A stretch of DNA of 64,000 nucleotides, from NCBI GenBank assembly GCA_017536695.1, contig JAFXGX010000016.1, positions 21,286 through 85,285 of the forward strand, read 5' to 3'. Positions 43,640 to 52,600 of the stretch are shown here, piece by piece. This stretch comes from Bacteroidaceae bacterium (lineage in GTDB: Bacteria; Bacteroidota; Bacteroidia; Bacteroidales; Bacteroidaceae). A program made the position numbers and the translations under genes. Under the pieces are notes generated by a model. The model ran no database searches. It worked only from the letters and a program-made list of their open reading frames with translations, and was not told the origin of the DNA. How positions within the stretch are numbered: the stretch's first letter is position 1; each line of letters begins with the position of its first letter.

Positions 43640-44242
43640 TTATTCCTGTGCAACCGGTTTGCCGGTTGACGCATCAATGTCACCATCATCGGTAGGGATG
43701 ACACCTTTGTAGAAAGGTGCCGGAGCGACATCAGTAACCTCAACATTGAGCGTTGTACCAGAGGCATCAGTCTCTTTCGCTCCCGACTCCTGTGTAGGTT
43801 TCACATTTGTAGAGAACATTTCGTTACCAATAACTCGGAAAGAGCCGTCACGCTCCTGATAGATGAACAGGAGGTTGGAAGCGTTTGCCAAACGCGCAAA
43901 GCCTGTGGCCTCCTCTCCCTTGCCTGGATGCTTGAAAGTAGCCTTATTCAAGAAACTCTTTGAAGGTTTCTCTCCTTGCGACTCACAGATGACATTGGAT
44001 GCCGAGTCATCAAGGTCAATAACCTTGAACTTTGCATCAGCCACCAATGTAAAATTACCCTTGTAACAACCAAGTTCACCCATCTTGACAGCTTCATCAC
44101 TGAGCTTTGGCAATTCGGGGTACTTAGCAATATTATCCTGCTGGATGAAGTACGCCTTGCGGCGGATACCGGGCATTACCGTGGTACCGTCGCAAAAGCG
44201 GACAGAGTCATACAGATTCAGAGTTGAGCATTCATTTCCCAT
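43640..44242 (-). CDS. Head decoration or tail-tube candidate
   Basis: 200 residues, beta-rich, following the major capsid gene by 11 bases. Segments such as TLNLYDSVRFCDGTTVMPGIRRKAYF and LLFIYQERDGSFRVIGNEMF give no motif. The C-terminus is acidic and low in structure. Size and position fit a decoration, head-completion or tail-tube protein. A weak hairpin follows the gene. Confidence 0.45.
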   Translation of the reverse strand: MGNECSTLNLYDSVRFCDGTTVMPGIRRKAYFIQQDNIAKYPELPKLSDEAVKMGELGCYKGNFTLVADAKFKVIDLDDSASNVICESQGEKPSKSFLNKATFKHPGKGEEATGFARLANASNLLFIYQERDGSFRVIGNEMFSTNVKPTQESGAKETDASGTTLNVEVTDVAPAPFYKGVIPTDDGDIDASTGKPVAQE

Positions 44243-44253
44243 AGTACCTTCCT

Positions 44254-45213
44254 TTATGCGTTGAACAATTTACCTACCAATAGCCTCTCATCAGAGAGAG
44301 TCTCAAACTGAACGCCGAAGAACATCGTTGCGATGAACTGAAGAACGAATGCAGAATGTTTCTCAACGGTGATGTTCTCCTCTTCGCCCTTCTGGTTCAC
44401 ACCTACAAGCATATTGCCTGGTGTACTCAAGTGAATGAACCCAGAACCCTTCTTGTTAGCCAGAGGAACGAACTCGATGTTCTCAAAGCCCTCGACAATC
44501 TTCTTCTCATACGCAGTATTGTAAGGTACAGCACCAGTTGTAGCCTTATAATCCTTCATATATGCACGGTGTATTGCAGGGTCGCAAAAGAGCTTCAGCT
44601 TTGTCTCCTCGAGCAACAATTCGTTAGCAGACTCGCAGAACGATGTAATCAAATCAACAGCATTGGTCTCATCGATCTTCTCTGTAAACTCGAAAAGATT
44701 ACCCTTGGCCGTAGAGATATTACCTCCAGCGATCTCCGTTGAGGTTATTGTGTCAAAGCCATTGAAAAGGTCAGTGGTCTTGTCGCCATCCTCCTTGCGG
44801 ACAGCAGTCCACAATGCTTTATAAAGATTGTGACCGAGGCGTGCCGCATAGTAAGCCAACACCTTCTGAACAATCTCTGTATGCTTCAGGGCCTCGCCCT
44901 TGGTTATCGCAGAACCATAGAGTGACTGAACAACTGAGTTCGGTTTGAACTCCCTAACAACAGAACCGAAGTAGGTATAATGAGTACGACCGTTTATCTT
45001 GGTCTCACTCTTATCGATGCGAGTGTCAGAGTATGGTCCGAACTCCATATCACCCTCCAGCTGGCCGACAGTCTCCGCATAGCGGATACCTGTTCGCAGA
45101 CTCATATGATTGAGTACCGGTGCAAGTGTATGCACAGGCATCATCAACAACTCTTTGCGCAATTTCTTGGCACCCTTTGCCAAGTCATCATGTGTAATAT
45201 TAACCATAATCAA
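44254..45213 (-). CDS. Major capsid protein
   Basis: 319 residues. It directly follows and overlaps by four bases the protease-scaffold gene, the normal order. The text LAPVLNHMSLRTGIRYAETVGQLEGDMEFGPYSDTRIDKSE and the region with LKLFCDPAIHRAYMKDYKATTGAVPYNT fit a HK97-type or related coat protein of Bacteroidetes phages, with the N-terminal arm and P-domain helices. No experimentally defined motif exists, so the call rests on position, size and general pattern. Confidence 0.75.
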   Translation of the reverse strand: MIMVNITHDDLAKGAKKLRKELLMMPVHTLAPVLNHMSLRTGIRYAETVGQLEGDMEFGPYSDTRIDKSETKINGRTHYTYFGSVVREFKPNSVVQSLYGSAITKGEALKHTEIVQKVLAYYAARLGHNLYKALWTAVRKEDGDKTTDLFNGFDTITSTEIAGGNISTAKGNLFEFTEKIDETNAVDLITSFCESANELLLEETKLKLFCDPAIHRAYMKDYKATTGAVPYNTAYEKKIVEGFENIEFVPLANKKGSGFIHLSTPGNMLVGVNQKGEEENITVEKHSAFVLQFIATMFFGVQFETLSDERLLVGKLFNA

Positions 45214-46250
45214 AGAAGGTCTTTTACGCTGTTAAACAATTCCTTTGAGCGAGTGACAACATCAAAGTCCTCATTCTCATTGGTCTTTACAATCTCGGTA
45301 TCCTCAGCACCTGGTCCCTTCTTAAGGTTCTCAATTTGAGTGTTGAGGTCAGCAATGGTACTGTCGCGTTTGGCGATAGTATCATCCTTGTCAGAGATGG
45401 ACTTTTCCAGTGTGGCCAAATGAGCCTCCACCTTCTGCATCTCATCGCCGGTGATGGAAATTGTGCCATCAGCGGTTACGTCAAAGTCCTCCTTCTCGAG
45501 AACCTTGCCGACGGAATTGAATTTCTTTTTCATTACTGTGGAATTATTTTGGTTATCGCCATTGTCAAGAGTGTCGGCAGGAACTTCGTTCTTCTTGCCT
45601 GTAATAGCATTCAAAATGCGCGAAACCCACGAAGGAGCTTCATCCTCGAATGAAATTCCTTCAACAGGCAATTCCATATTGAGGAAGCGTTCTTTATCTG
45701 CCAAAGAAAGATTCTGTTTTCTGTCATCGGCAGAGATCTCATCGATAAGCCCGAGTTCAAGAGCTTCGGTAGCATTCAGCCATTTACCCTGCTTGAGAAC
45801 ATTAAGAATGTCAGAGATTGGTTTGCCGCATCGGTCAGCATACAGCTGTGCGAGAACAACATCAATCTTGTCATTCTCTTTCTTGTTTGCGGTCAGTTCA
45901 TCGATGAGCTTCTGAATCTGGTCGGCATTATAGCTGCCCCAGGCATCAATGAAATTAGAGCACTTATGAACGAGGAAGAAAGAATATTTCCCCATTACGA
46001 TTTTCTTTGCACCCATAGCTGCTACCGTGGCAGCTGATGCAGTAAAGCCGGAGATGTACGCAGTTACATCACCGTGGTCGCGGAACTGCTGCATAATATC
46101 GAGTCCGTCGTCGAGGAAACCTCCAGGCGAGGAGATAAGCACATTGACAGGCTTGTCCTTGTAACGGGACAAAGCCTCTCGCACCGCAGTTTTGGAACAG
46201 TTCCAACAACCGATAGTAGTGTTAAGAATGAGATGATAGTTCATTTGCAT
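45210..46250 (-). CDS. ClpP-like prohead protease with scaffold domain
   Basis: 346 residues. The N-terminal about 190 residues are an S14/ClpP-like serine protease: SSPGGFLDDGLDIMQQF, the catalytic Ser in GFTASAATVAAMGA, the catalytic His in FFLVHKCSN, and a later Asp. The C-terminal third (about 240-346) is a coiled-coil scaffold (EKVEAHLATLEKSISDKDDTIAKRDS). The protease processes the scaffold and coat during head assembly. It starts directly after a late promoter; the mRNA leader would be only a few bases long. Confidence 0.85.
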   Translation of the reverse strand: MQMNYHLILNTTIGCWNCSKTAVREALSRYKDKPVNVLISSPGGFLDDGLDIMQQFRDHGDVTAYISGFTASAATVAAMGAKKIVMGKYSFFLVHKCSNFIDAWGSYNADQIQKLIDELTANKKENDKIDVVLAQLYADRCGKPISDILNVLKQGKWLNATEALELGLIDEISADDRKQNLSLADKERFLNMELPVEGISFEDEAPSWVSRILNAITGKKNEVPADTLDNGDNQNNSTVMKKKFNSVGKVLEKEDFDVTADGTISITGDEMQKVEAHLATLEKSISDKDDTIAKRDSTIADLNTQIENLKKGPGAEDTEIVKTNENEDFDVVTRSKELFNSVKDLL

Positions 46251-46261
46251 TATAGTTTATG

Positions 46262-46296
46262 CAAATGAACGAAGTACAGGAAGATAGTAAAAAGAC
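46262..46296 (-). promoter_or_regulatory. Phage late promoter of the head-packaging unit
   Basis: Minus-strand GTCTTTTTAC (46296-46287), 17 bases, then TTCATTTG (46269-46262), one mismatch to TAnnTTTG, about 12 bases before the start at 46250. Confidence 0.68.
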
Positions 46297-46317
46297 CTGC
46301 AAAACGCTTTACAGGTC
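46288..46317 (-). terminator. Terminator overlapping the 138-residue gene's end
   Basis: GACCTG (46294-46299) and CAGGTC (46312-46317) plus inner pairs, followed on the minus strand by TTTTT. It overlaps both the stop of the upstream gene and the late-promoter decamer of the next unit. Confidence 0.65.
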
Positions 46318-46725
46318 CAAAATAGGCAATAATCCGTATGTATTGGAGTACTCAACAGAAAGAGTGGTACCCGACTTGTCGGTTACAACAGAAGGGTAAT
46401 TTTCCTGTGTTGTTGTGATTGGATACGGCGCACGTTCAATACCCAACAGATATTTCTCACCGGTCACGGTTGTCAGCCTGTAACACAAATGCCTGTTTCC
46501 TACGAGAAATTGAGTCTTCAGCAATGCTGTCATCTTAATATTATATATAGTATTCTTCTTGACAACCTTGCTCGTGGAGGTTGCCGCAGAGAGCCCCACA
46601 GTATCAAGCGTCAAGAAATTACGCCACATATTCAAAAACACTCCTTTGCCTGGCACAACAGTTATGTCCTTGAGGAAACGAGCCTCAATAAATTCCACTT
46701 TGTTTATATTGTTCAGTATAGGCAT
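46309..46725 (-). CDS. Small beta-rich phage protein of unknown function
   Basis: 138 residues, mostly beta in pattern (VEFIEARFLKDITVVPGKGVFL, CYRLTTVTGEKYLLGIERAPY). I do not recognise it. With the gene before it, it forms a two-gene unit between a repressor-type promoter and a terminator. This separates it from the structural genes on each side and hints at a regulatory, lysogenic-conversion or defence role. Confidence 0.5.
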   Translation of the reverse strand: MPILNNINKVEFIEARFLKDITVVPGKGVFLNMWRNFLTLDTVGLSAATSTSKVVKKNTIYNIKMTALLKTQFLVGNRHLCYRLTTVTGEKYLLGIERAPYPITTTQENYPSVVTDKSGTTLSVEYSNTYGLLPILDL

Positions 46726-46792
46726 ATCAAATGTTAAATGTAGTTAATGGTTTATAACGGTAGTTAAACAAGAAAAAAGAGCTAGTTTGTCC

Positions 46793-47275
46793 TTATTTTT
46801 TTCTAGAAAAATTTCGTAGATCTATTCCTTTTTCAGTATAGGCCTTTCTTATCCGGAAATATTTCTGCCTGACCGTCTCAACAGAATCAAGAGATATACC
46901 GTGCATTTCACACCAGGCTTCAATATGCGTGTTTATACCCTTACCATCGTTTGAAAGAGTCAACATCGAAAGTTCCGCCCATAAGTTCTGGATGAACCTA
47001 TCCTCGATAGCTTCGATGATAGCTTTCTTTCCGCTATTGGAAATGTAGTTGTAGTACTCAGCCGGTTTAGCTTTTGAATCCGGAATACAAATTGCTGTAA
47101 ACTCACCGGCAGTATTGATTTCCACTGGAGCATCAGCCGGCCTACGTTGAATGAAGGTGCGGATAACGGCATTCTCATTGGAGTGATCAGGAAACACAAC
47201 CGGTTCACCCAGAGAGTGAACAAGCCACTCTTTGAGATATGGTTTCAACTTGATGTAAATACAAAATTGGCTCAT
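46793..47275 (-). CDS. Operator-controlled phage protein, possible regulator
   Basis: 160 residues from the ATG at 47275; an earlier ATG at 47317 would lie in the operator. It starts MSQFCIYIKLKPYLKEWL and ends with helices and a basic tail (SVETVRQKYFRIRKAYTEKGIDLRNFSRKK). I do not recognise a family. It follows a repressor-type operator-promoter by 19 bases and lies next to the eight-fold TGTAGAA array, so it could be an antirepressor, activator or array-binding protein. This is inference. Confidence 0.6.
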   Translation of the reverse strand: MSQFCIYIKLKPYLKEWLVHSLGEPVVFPDHSNENAVIRTFIQRRPADAPVEINTAGEFTAICIPDSKAKPAEYYNYISNSGKKAIIEAIEDRFIQNLWAELSMLTLSNDGKGINTHIEAWCEMHGISLDSVETVRQKYFRIRKAYTEKGIDLRNFSRKK

Positions 47276-47293
47276 AACTATTGATTTAGTGAA

Positions 47294-47341
47294 CAAAGAT
47301 AACAAGTAAATAACCAAAATCTGCTAAAATAAACAGATTTT
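47294..47341 (-). promoter_or_regulatory. Repressor-type operator and promoter P47
   Basis: The palindrome AAAATCTG-N10-CAGATTTT spans 47316-47341. Fifteen bases further along the minus strand from AAATCTG is the exact -7 box TATCTTTG (47301-47294). The operator covers the expected -33 position. The same arrangement exists at 63198-63244. Confidence 0.75.
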
Positions 47342-47359
47342 ATTCAGACAGGTTTGGGT

Positions 47360-47575
47360 TTCTACATATTCTACATTTACTACTCTTTTATAATATATTG
47401 ATATTAAACAACATATAAAATATGATATCTCTCTACAATGTAGGGAAAAGGCCTTTTTTGTAGAAAAAATGTAGTTGTAGTAAGATTTGTAGAATAATGT
47501 AGAACCGATGTAGCGGTATTACTACAATTTAACTTACTTATTATTAACCTTGTAGAATATGTAGAAAGTGTAGAA
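47360..47575. repeat. Eight-copy TGTAGAA array
   Basis: Heptamers at 47360-47366 and 47369-47375 (minus orientation) and at 47459, 47488, 47498, 47551, 47560 and 47569 (plus orientation, seven bases each). Steps of nine or ten bases occur within the three sub-clusters, nearly one DNA turn. With the terminator and operator this fills the 349-base gap between genes at 47318-47666. Confidence 0.8.
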
Positions 47576-47611
47576 ATGGTTTCTGCCCGAAAAAAACTCA
47601 TTAAAGCGTGC

Positions 47612-47643
47612 AAAATAAAAGGGCGCTGTCTCCAGCACCCTTT
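47612..47643 (-). terminator. Terminator after the tail unit
   Basis: AAAGGGCGCTG (47618-47628) and CAGCACCCTTT (47633-47643) pair with one wobble and a four-base loop. TTTTATTTTG follows on the minus strand. It ends the 54326-47667 unit. Confidence 0.85.
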
Positions 47644-47666
47644 GAACGCAAATAAGATAGGCTTCC

Positions 47667-49688
47667 CTATCCCTCTAATTCATAGAAATATCCCGTAACA
47701 AGTTTCTCGGTACCTTTGGTTCCGACTTGATACTCCAGTTTCTCACAGAGGAACTTCTTGTTACGGATGATGAATGTAGAGTTAACTTTCAACTGTTTAT
47801 CAGTTACGAACTTTATACAGTATTTTACTTGAGTATCTATCTTCTTCAGATGTTTGAACACCTCGGAATAGAACGTGCGGAATGTGTACTTATGGCCGAT
47901 TACAGTCCTATATGTAGAATCGATGTTCAGTGCCAGGCTCTCGTATGCAAATTTCTGAATGGTACCACCACCTGTGTATGTATTCGCCTGCCACTGGTCT
48001 TTGATATACCCTGCCGGGTAAAATAGGAAATTCTCCACCTGTGTCAACAAAGAACTCGGATATCCGTCATTGTAATCAGTCTCGGCACGCTTGGCCATAC
48101 CGCCATCATACAGGCATATGGACATAATATCCTCTTTTGTGTCCACCTTCTCTGTTTCTCCTGATATCAATCCTGCAATGTATATGTTGGTCTCATTCTC
48201 AATACCGGCAGGGTCTGTGTTATCGGCCTTAACCAGATGAAAGCACGTTTTTGTATAAGAAACGGAACCATCCTCATTGTAGAAATTCACAACTGCGTCA
48301 TTGACAGATTTAGCAGGGCATATCTTCAGTTCTATATCGATATCGCTCTTACCTTCCACTTTGATAAGATTTGCGAACTCATCAATAGCAATAGTCCTTG
48401 CGTGGTTGGTATATGTACGGCCCTGTCCATCAACATGGTCATAAAGTTCTATGATATATGAGTGGCCGCACACTTTGAATATTGTACCTTTATGCTTTAG
48501 AAGGCCTGTACTTGTCTGCCCGTTACCTCTGTCTTGAGAAAGTTTTGTGACAAGGTTCTGCAGGCCATAGGCAAGATCGGCCTCATTGTCGTAGGTTGTA
48601 TCTACCTTGGCAGCTTCTCGAATATCATCATCGATGCGGTCATACACATCAGTAACCTCGGCATAACCAATATTGGCATTGGCAATATCGGTTGTTTCAT
48701 CAGGATCTATCGATACCGAATACTCCTCGAGTACATTATTGACATACTCAATATTATCCTTAAAAAAGTCCGCTCTTGATTTGATGACGGTCTTTTTGGA
48801 ACTCTCATCAATAAAGAACACAACAGCGAATAAGTTTTCAATTTCCTCAATGAACTGTGTGACAGTCCAATGAGGTAGCGCACGAGCTATGGCAGAACGG
48901 TTATTCGCTGTTACTATAACCAGGTGCATAAAGAATTCGTTATTACGCAGACAATTTTCTATAACAGGATATCCCAGGTTCTCAAAAACACGTTCTATCA
49001 TCTGCACCAGATAGGGCTGTGCCGACAAATAAACCGTATCAAGGTTATTGATGGCCGGACATCTTTTAGAAGCTCCGCCATTGTCTGTATACGTTTTAAT
49101 GCCAAAATTGTTACAAGTAATATCGTAGTTCTCATTGACACAAGGCAATGCCACCCAGTCAATGGGCGCTTCCTTTGTATTCTCGTTCCACAGATGTTTA
49201 CAAAGATTCTTGTATGCGACCTCCACTCCTGAAGAGGACACATCTCTGCTAAAATTGCCGGCAATGTGCTCGGCCATGGAGCGCATAGTAAGGTCCGATG
49301 ACGTAATCCCTGCAACATCATACCAGGTGCCAAGCGATAGCTCATCAATGAAACGGTTCTCATTTCTATTATAGAAATTAAGTTCAGAGTTACCACCCAG
49401 CAGCTGCACTTTTACAGCAGCATCCGTCACATTTGTAATGGTTGCGGTACCATTCAGGATATCCACATTATCAACGTTCAGCCTGGCCGTGAATGTGGTC
49501 TTCACAGCCTTTCTCTGGTCTTTGCGATACAAGTGCCCGAGAATTGCAATATTCTCAGGGCAAACAGGGAGTGTAACATCGTATGTATATGTTCCCGACT
49601 TTGTAAAGTAAGTGTTTTCACGCACAAACTTTATTGTATATTTCTCATCGATTACGGCTTGCTTGCCGTCCAGGAATAATGTTGTCAT
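47667..49688 (-). CDS. Phage tail/baseplate-type protein
   Basis: 673 residues, mainly beta in pattern, directly downstream of the tape measure gene and overlapping it by four bases. This is the usual place for distal-tail and baseplate proteins. The N-terminus reads LFLDGKQAVIDEKYTIKF, with later VPL-like strands and a hydrophobic-poor C-terminus (KQLKVNSTFIIRNKKFLCEKL). No enzymatic motif was seen. A tail hub or central fibre function is inferred from order. Confidence 0.6.
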   Translation of the reverse strand: MTTLFLDGKQAVIDEKYTIKFVRENTYFTKSGTYTYDVTLPVCPENIAILGHLYRKDQRKAVKTTFTARLNVDNVDILNGTATITNVTDAAVKVQLLGGNSELNFYNRNENRFIDELSLGTWYDVAGITSSDLTMRSMAEHIAGNFSRDVSSSGVEVAYKNLCKHLWNENTKEAPIDWVALPCVNENYDITCNNFGIKTYTDNGGASKRCPAINNLDTVYLSAQPYLVQMIERVFENLGYPVIENCLRNNEFFMHLVIVTANNRSAIARALPHWTVTQFIEEIENLFAVVFFIDESSKKTVIKSRADFFKDNIEYVNNVLEEYSVSIDPDETTDIANANIGYAEVTDVYDRIDDDIREAAKVDTTYDNEADLAYGLQNLVTKLSQDRGNGQTSTGLLKHKGTIFKVCGHSYIIELYDHVDGQGRTYTNHARTIAIDEFANLIKVEGKSDIDIELKICPAKSVNDAVVNFYNEDGSVSYTKTCFHLVKADNTDPAGIENETNIYIAGLISGETEKVDTKEDIMSICLYDGGMAKRAETDYNDGYPSSLLTQVENFLFYPAGYIKDQWQANTYTGGGTIQKFAYESLALNIDSTYRTVIGHKYTFRTFYSEVFKHLKKIDTQVKYCIKFVTDKQLKVNSTFIIRNKKFLCEKLEYQVGTKGTEKLVTGYFYELEG

Positions 49689-52600
49689 CTTTTCGGATTT
49701 TTCTTGAGTCTGTTATAATCTGAATATTTCTTGTCAAAGCCACGTTCACCGTCCATAACCATAAACGCCTCTATTCCTTCATCAAGACGCTCATTAAGCC
49801 GCTGAACGACCTTGGTATTACTGCTTATACTTCCGGCAACGGCAAGCAGCTCTCCGCTGTTCTGAACACTCTCGTTAGCAGTTGTACTTGTTGCCTTTAC
49901 AACAGCACCAGTTCCGATGGCGTGAGAGACGTCATCGGCTGTAAGACTGCCGACAGTATTGTTGCGCTGGGCGTAATCGACCAAAGAAAAGAACGGAGAT
50001 AAAACAGGATTTCTTGTAGCCTGCGCATTGGCCACAAACTCATTGGCGTGAACAACGCCGACCTCTTCACGGTCATCGGCCGATTTGCGTGTGAAACCAC
50101 CGGTGTAATACCCAGCTTGCTGCGCCTGGTGCTGCTTTTGGATTGTTGCTATCTGAACAGCTCCGGCAGCAATTGCCATAGCAGCAGCAATCGGACCAAG
50201 CAGCCAATGCTCTTTTGAGGCCGAAGCATACGCATTTATAGCAGCGACAGCAGTCTGTGCGACGGCACCGGCTATCTCCATTTTCTGCGCTTGCTTGCTG
50301 TATTTCGTTTTTACCTTGGCAATCTCCTTCTCTTTCTTTTCCTCGAGTTGCTTTGAGCGGGTAGAGTTCTTCCCAGCTGCAGCAATCATCTTGTCGTATT
50401 TCTTCTCAATCTCCGAGACCTCTAAGTCACAACAAGCTTGCGAATATGCGGAGTACTGCTCAAGTGCAGCACCAGCTATAGCCCAGGTTGATTGGGCCAC
50501 TGCACCAATCTTCTGCATACTGGAGATTGTCTTGTCAGTGGTACCCGACACAATGGCGTCAATCGACGTGTACATATTGGTGAGCATATCACCATATCCG
50601 CCATCGGAGAACTTTCCACCCTGTGTGTATTTTTCCTGTATGGCCTTGCGCAGCTGCTGGTACTCCTCTTCCTTGACAAGCCCGGCCTTGTGCATCTCAT
50701 CGAGAGTGAGAAGCTCGGCCTTCATTTGTGTCTCGGCCGACGTGTTGGAATACTCCTTCCTCCACTGCTGGAGTCTCTCTGCATATTCCTTCTGCTTGCG
50801 CAGAGCTTCATCCGCCTCGGCCTGAGCTATCTGTTGCTCAATCTGGTGTGCCTCTTTCGACATTGCCTGTGCGCGGTAAAGCTCGGCTTTCCTGCGTAGG
50901 TAGTCAATGTTTATCTCAAAGAGGCGCTGGTCGCGCACCTTCTCATTTCCAAACAGAACATTGTTCGTGTTGTAGCAATCCTCGAGTACCAGGTTCTGCT
51001 CTTCACGCTGCTGACGTTCCAGGTCATCAAGTGACATGTTGAGCAATTCATTGTTGTGTCTTTCAAGTAGTTGCTTTTCTTTCTCAAGCAGCTGCAAATA
51101 ACCGTTCTCTTCGGTCATATTACGTTGCTCATAAGCAGCCTGACAATCATCCAGATATTGCAGTTCTGCCAGATACAACCTTTCAATGTGTTGCTGATAT
51201 GTTATTTCTCCTCGAGAATATGCCGCATCCTCAATGGCTCGTTGTCTTGCCCACTTCTCTTTGGCCGCCTGCTCTGCAAATGATATATCTTTCTTTGGAT
51301 CATCATCTGGATCATCATCTGAAGGTCTTCCGCCCCCTCCGGAACCACCCCCACCATTAATGTTGGAGTTATTGGTTATCTCCTCGGCAAAGGAATTACT
51401 CAAGTCTTCGCCGTAAGCTCCAAATATCATTGCCTCCTTTTCGGCTATGGCATCAAGTTCCTCGTTGATATCCTTAAGGTCTTCTTTCTTAAAGTCCAAC
51501 AATGTATTGTTAGAAACCGCTGAATATTGCGCCATTGTCATACCAGCGGTACCGTATGCCTGCGTTGTCGTTGAGTTCCCCCCGGATTCTATATTCCGTT
51601 GCAGTCTTTCAATTCGTGCGATATCAGCCTCAAGCTCCGCCTTTTCAATATTTAGGCGTGCTTTTTCGCCGCCCATCTCGGACAGCATATCTTTGGCTCC
51701 TTCAATCTCATATTTCTTGGTTAAAGATTTGAGATAATCGTCAAGGGCTTTTTTATTAGCCTTATACTGTCCAGTCGTTTCATCCAGTTGAGCATTATAA
51801 CCAGGAATAATCTGGTTTAGGGCATTGACAGCCTTCTTCCTGTTCTCTAATGAGGCAGTTTCATCCTCGGCGACCTTCAGAAGAGCTTTCAGGCGACTCT
51901 CTTCTTCAGCAACCTTTTGTTTTGCATCATCCCTAATTTTTCCGAGTGCCTTTTCGCCCTCTGAAACTTTGCCCAATCGACGGTTATAATCAATCAAAAG
52001 GCTAACAATGGCAGTGAGAGCAACAATGGCAATACCCCAGGGGTTGCTCTTCATAAAAACTCCTATTTTCTTAAGAACCGCAAGAGATTTCTCCTGTAAG
52101 AAAAGTTTTGCTTTTTCCAAGGTGATTTCTTTGGCCGTAATAAAGTTCTTAGCCTTAATATAGCCTGTGTATAACAGGACTGCAGAACCTGTGGTAATTA
52201 TTGTTACTTTGTATTTGCTAAACACTTCCAGCAACGCATTGAGAGTCTTAATCATCATCGTACCTGTCGATGTGAATGCTCCCATAATGGGCAGAAGCTT
52301 CTCTCCAAGGGCGACCTTAACCTCCTCAAGTTTCTTGCGCTTCTTCTCAAGCTTTGCTTCTTCAGTTGTGTTCTGCACATTTGACTCTTTAATCACTGAG
52401 GTTGCATCTTCATATGCTGCTTTTGCCTCCTGTTGCTTCTGCTTAACCAGTTCAATGTTCTTGGCCAATGTAGTAAGGGTTGCCGTTGCTCCATCTCCCT
52501 GAATATTCATCTCCTTAAATATCGGCGCGAGCACATCCATTTTGCCTAACGAATTAAGATGTTCCAGCAGCATCATGAAAGCAGCATTGATATCCGTCTT

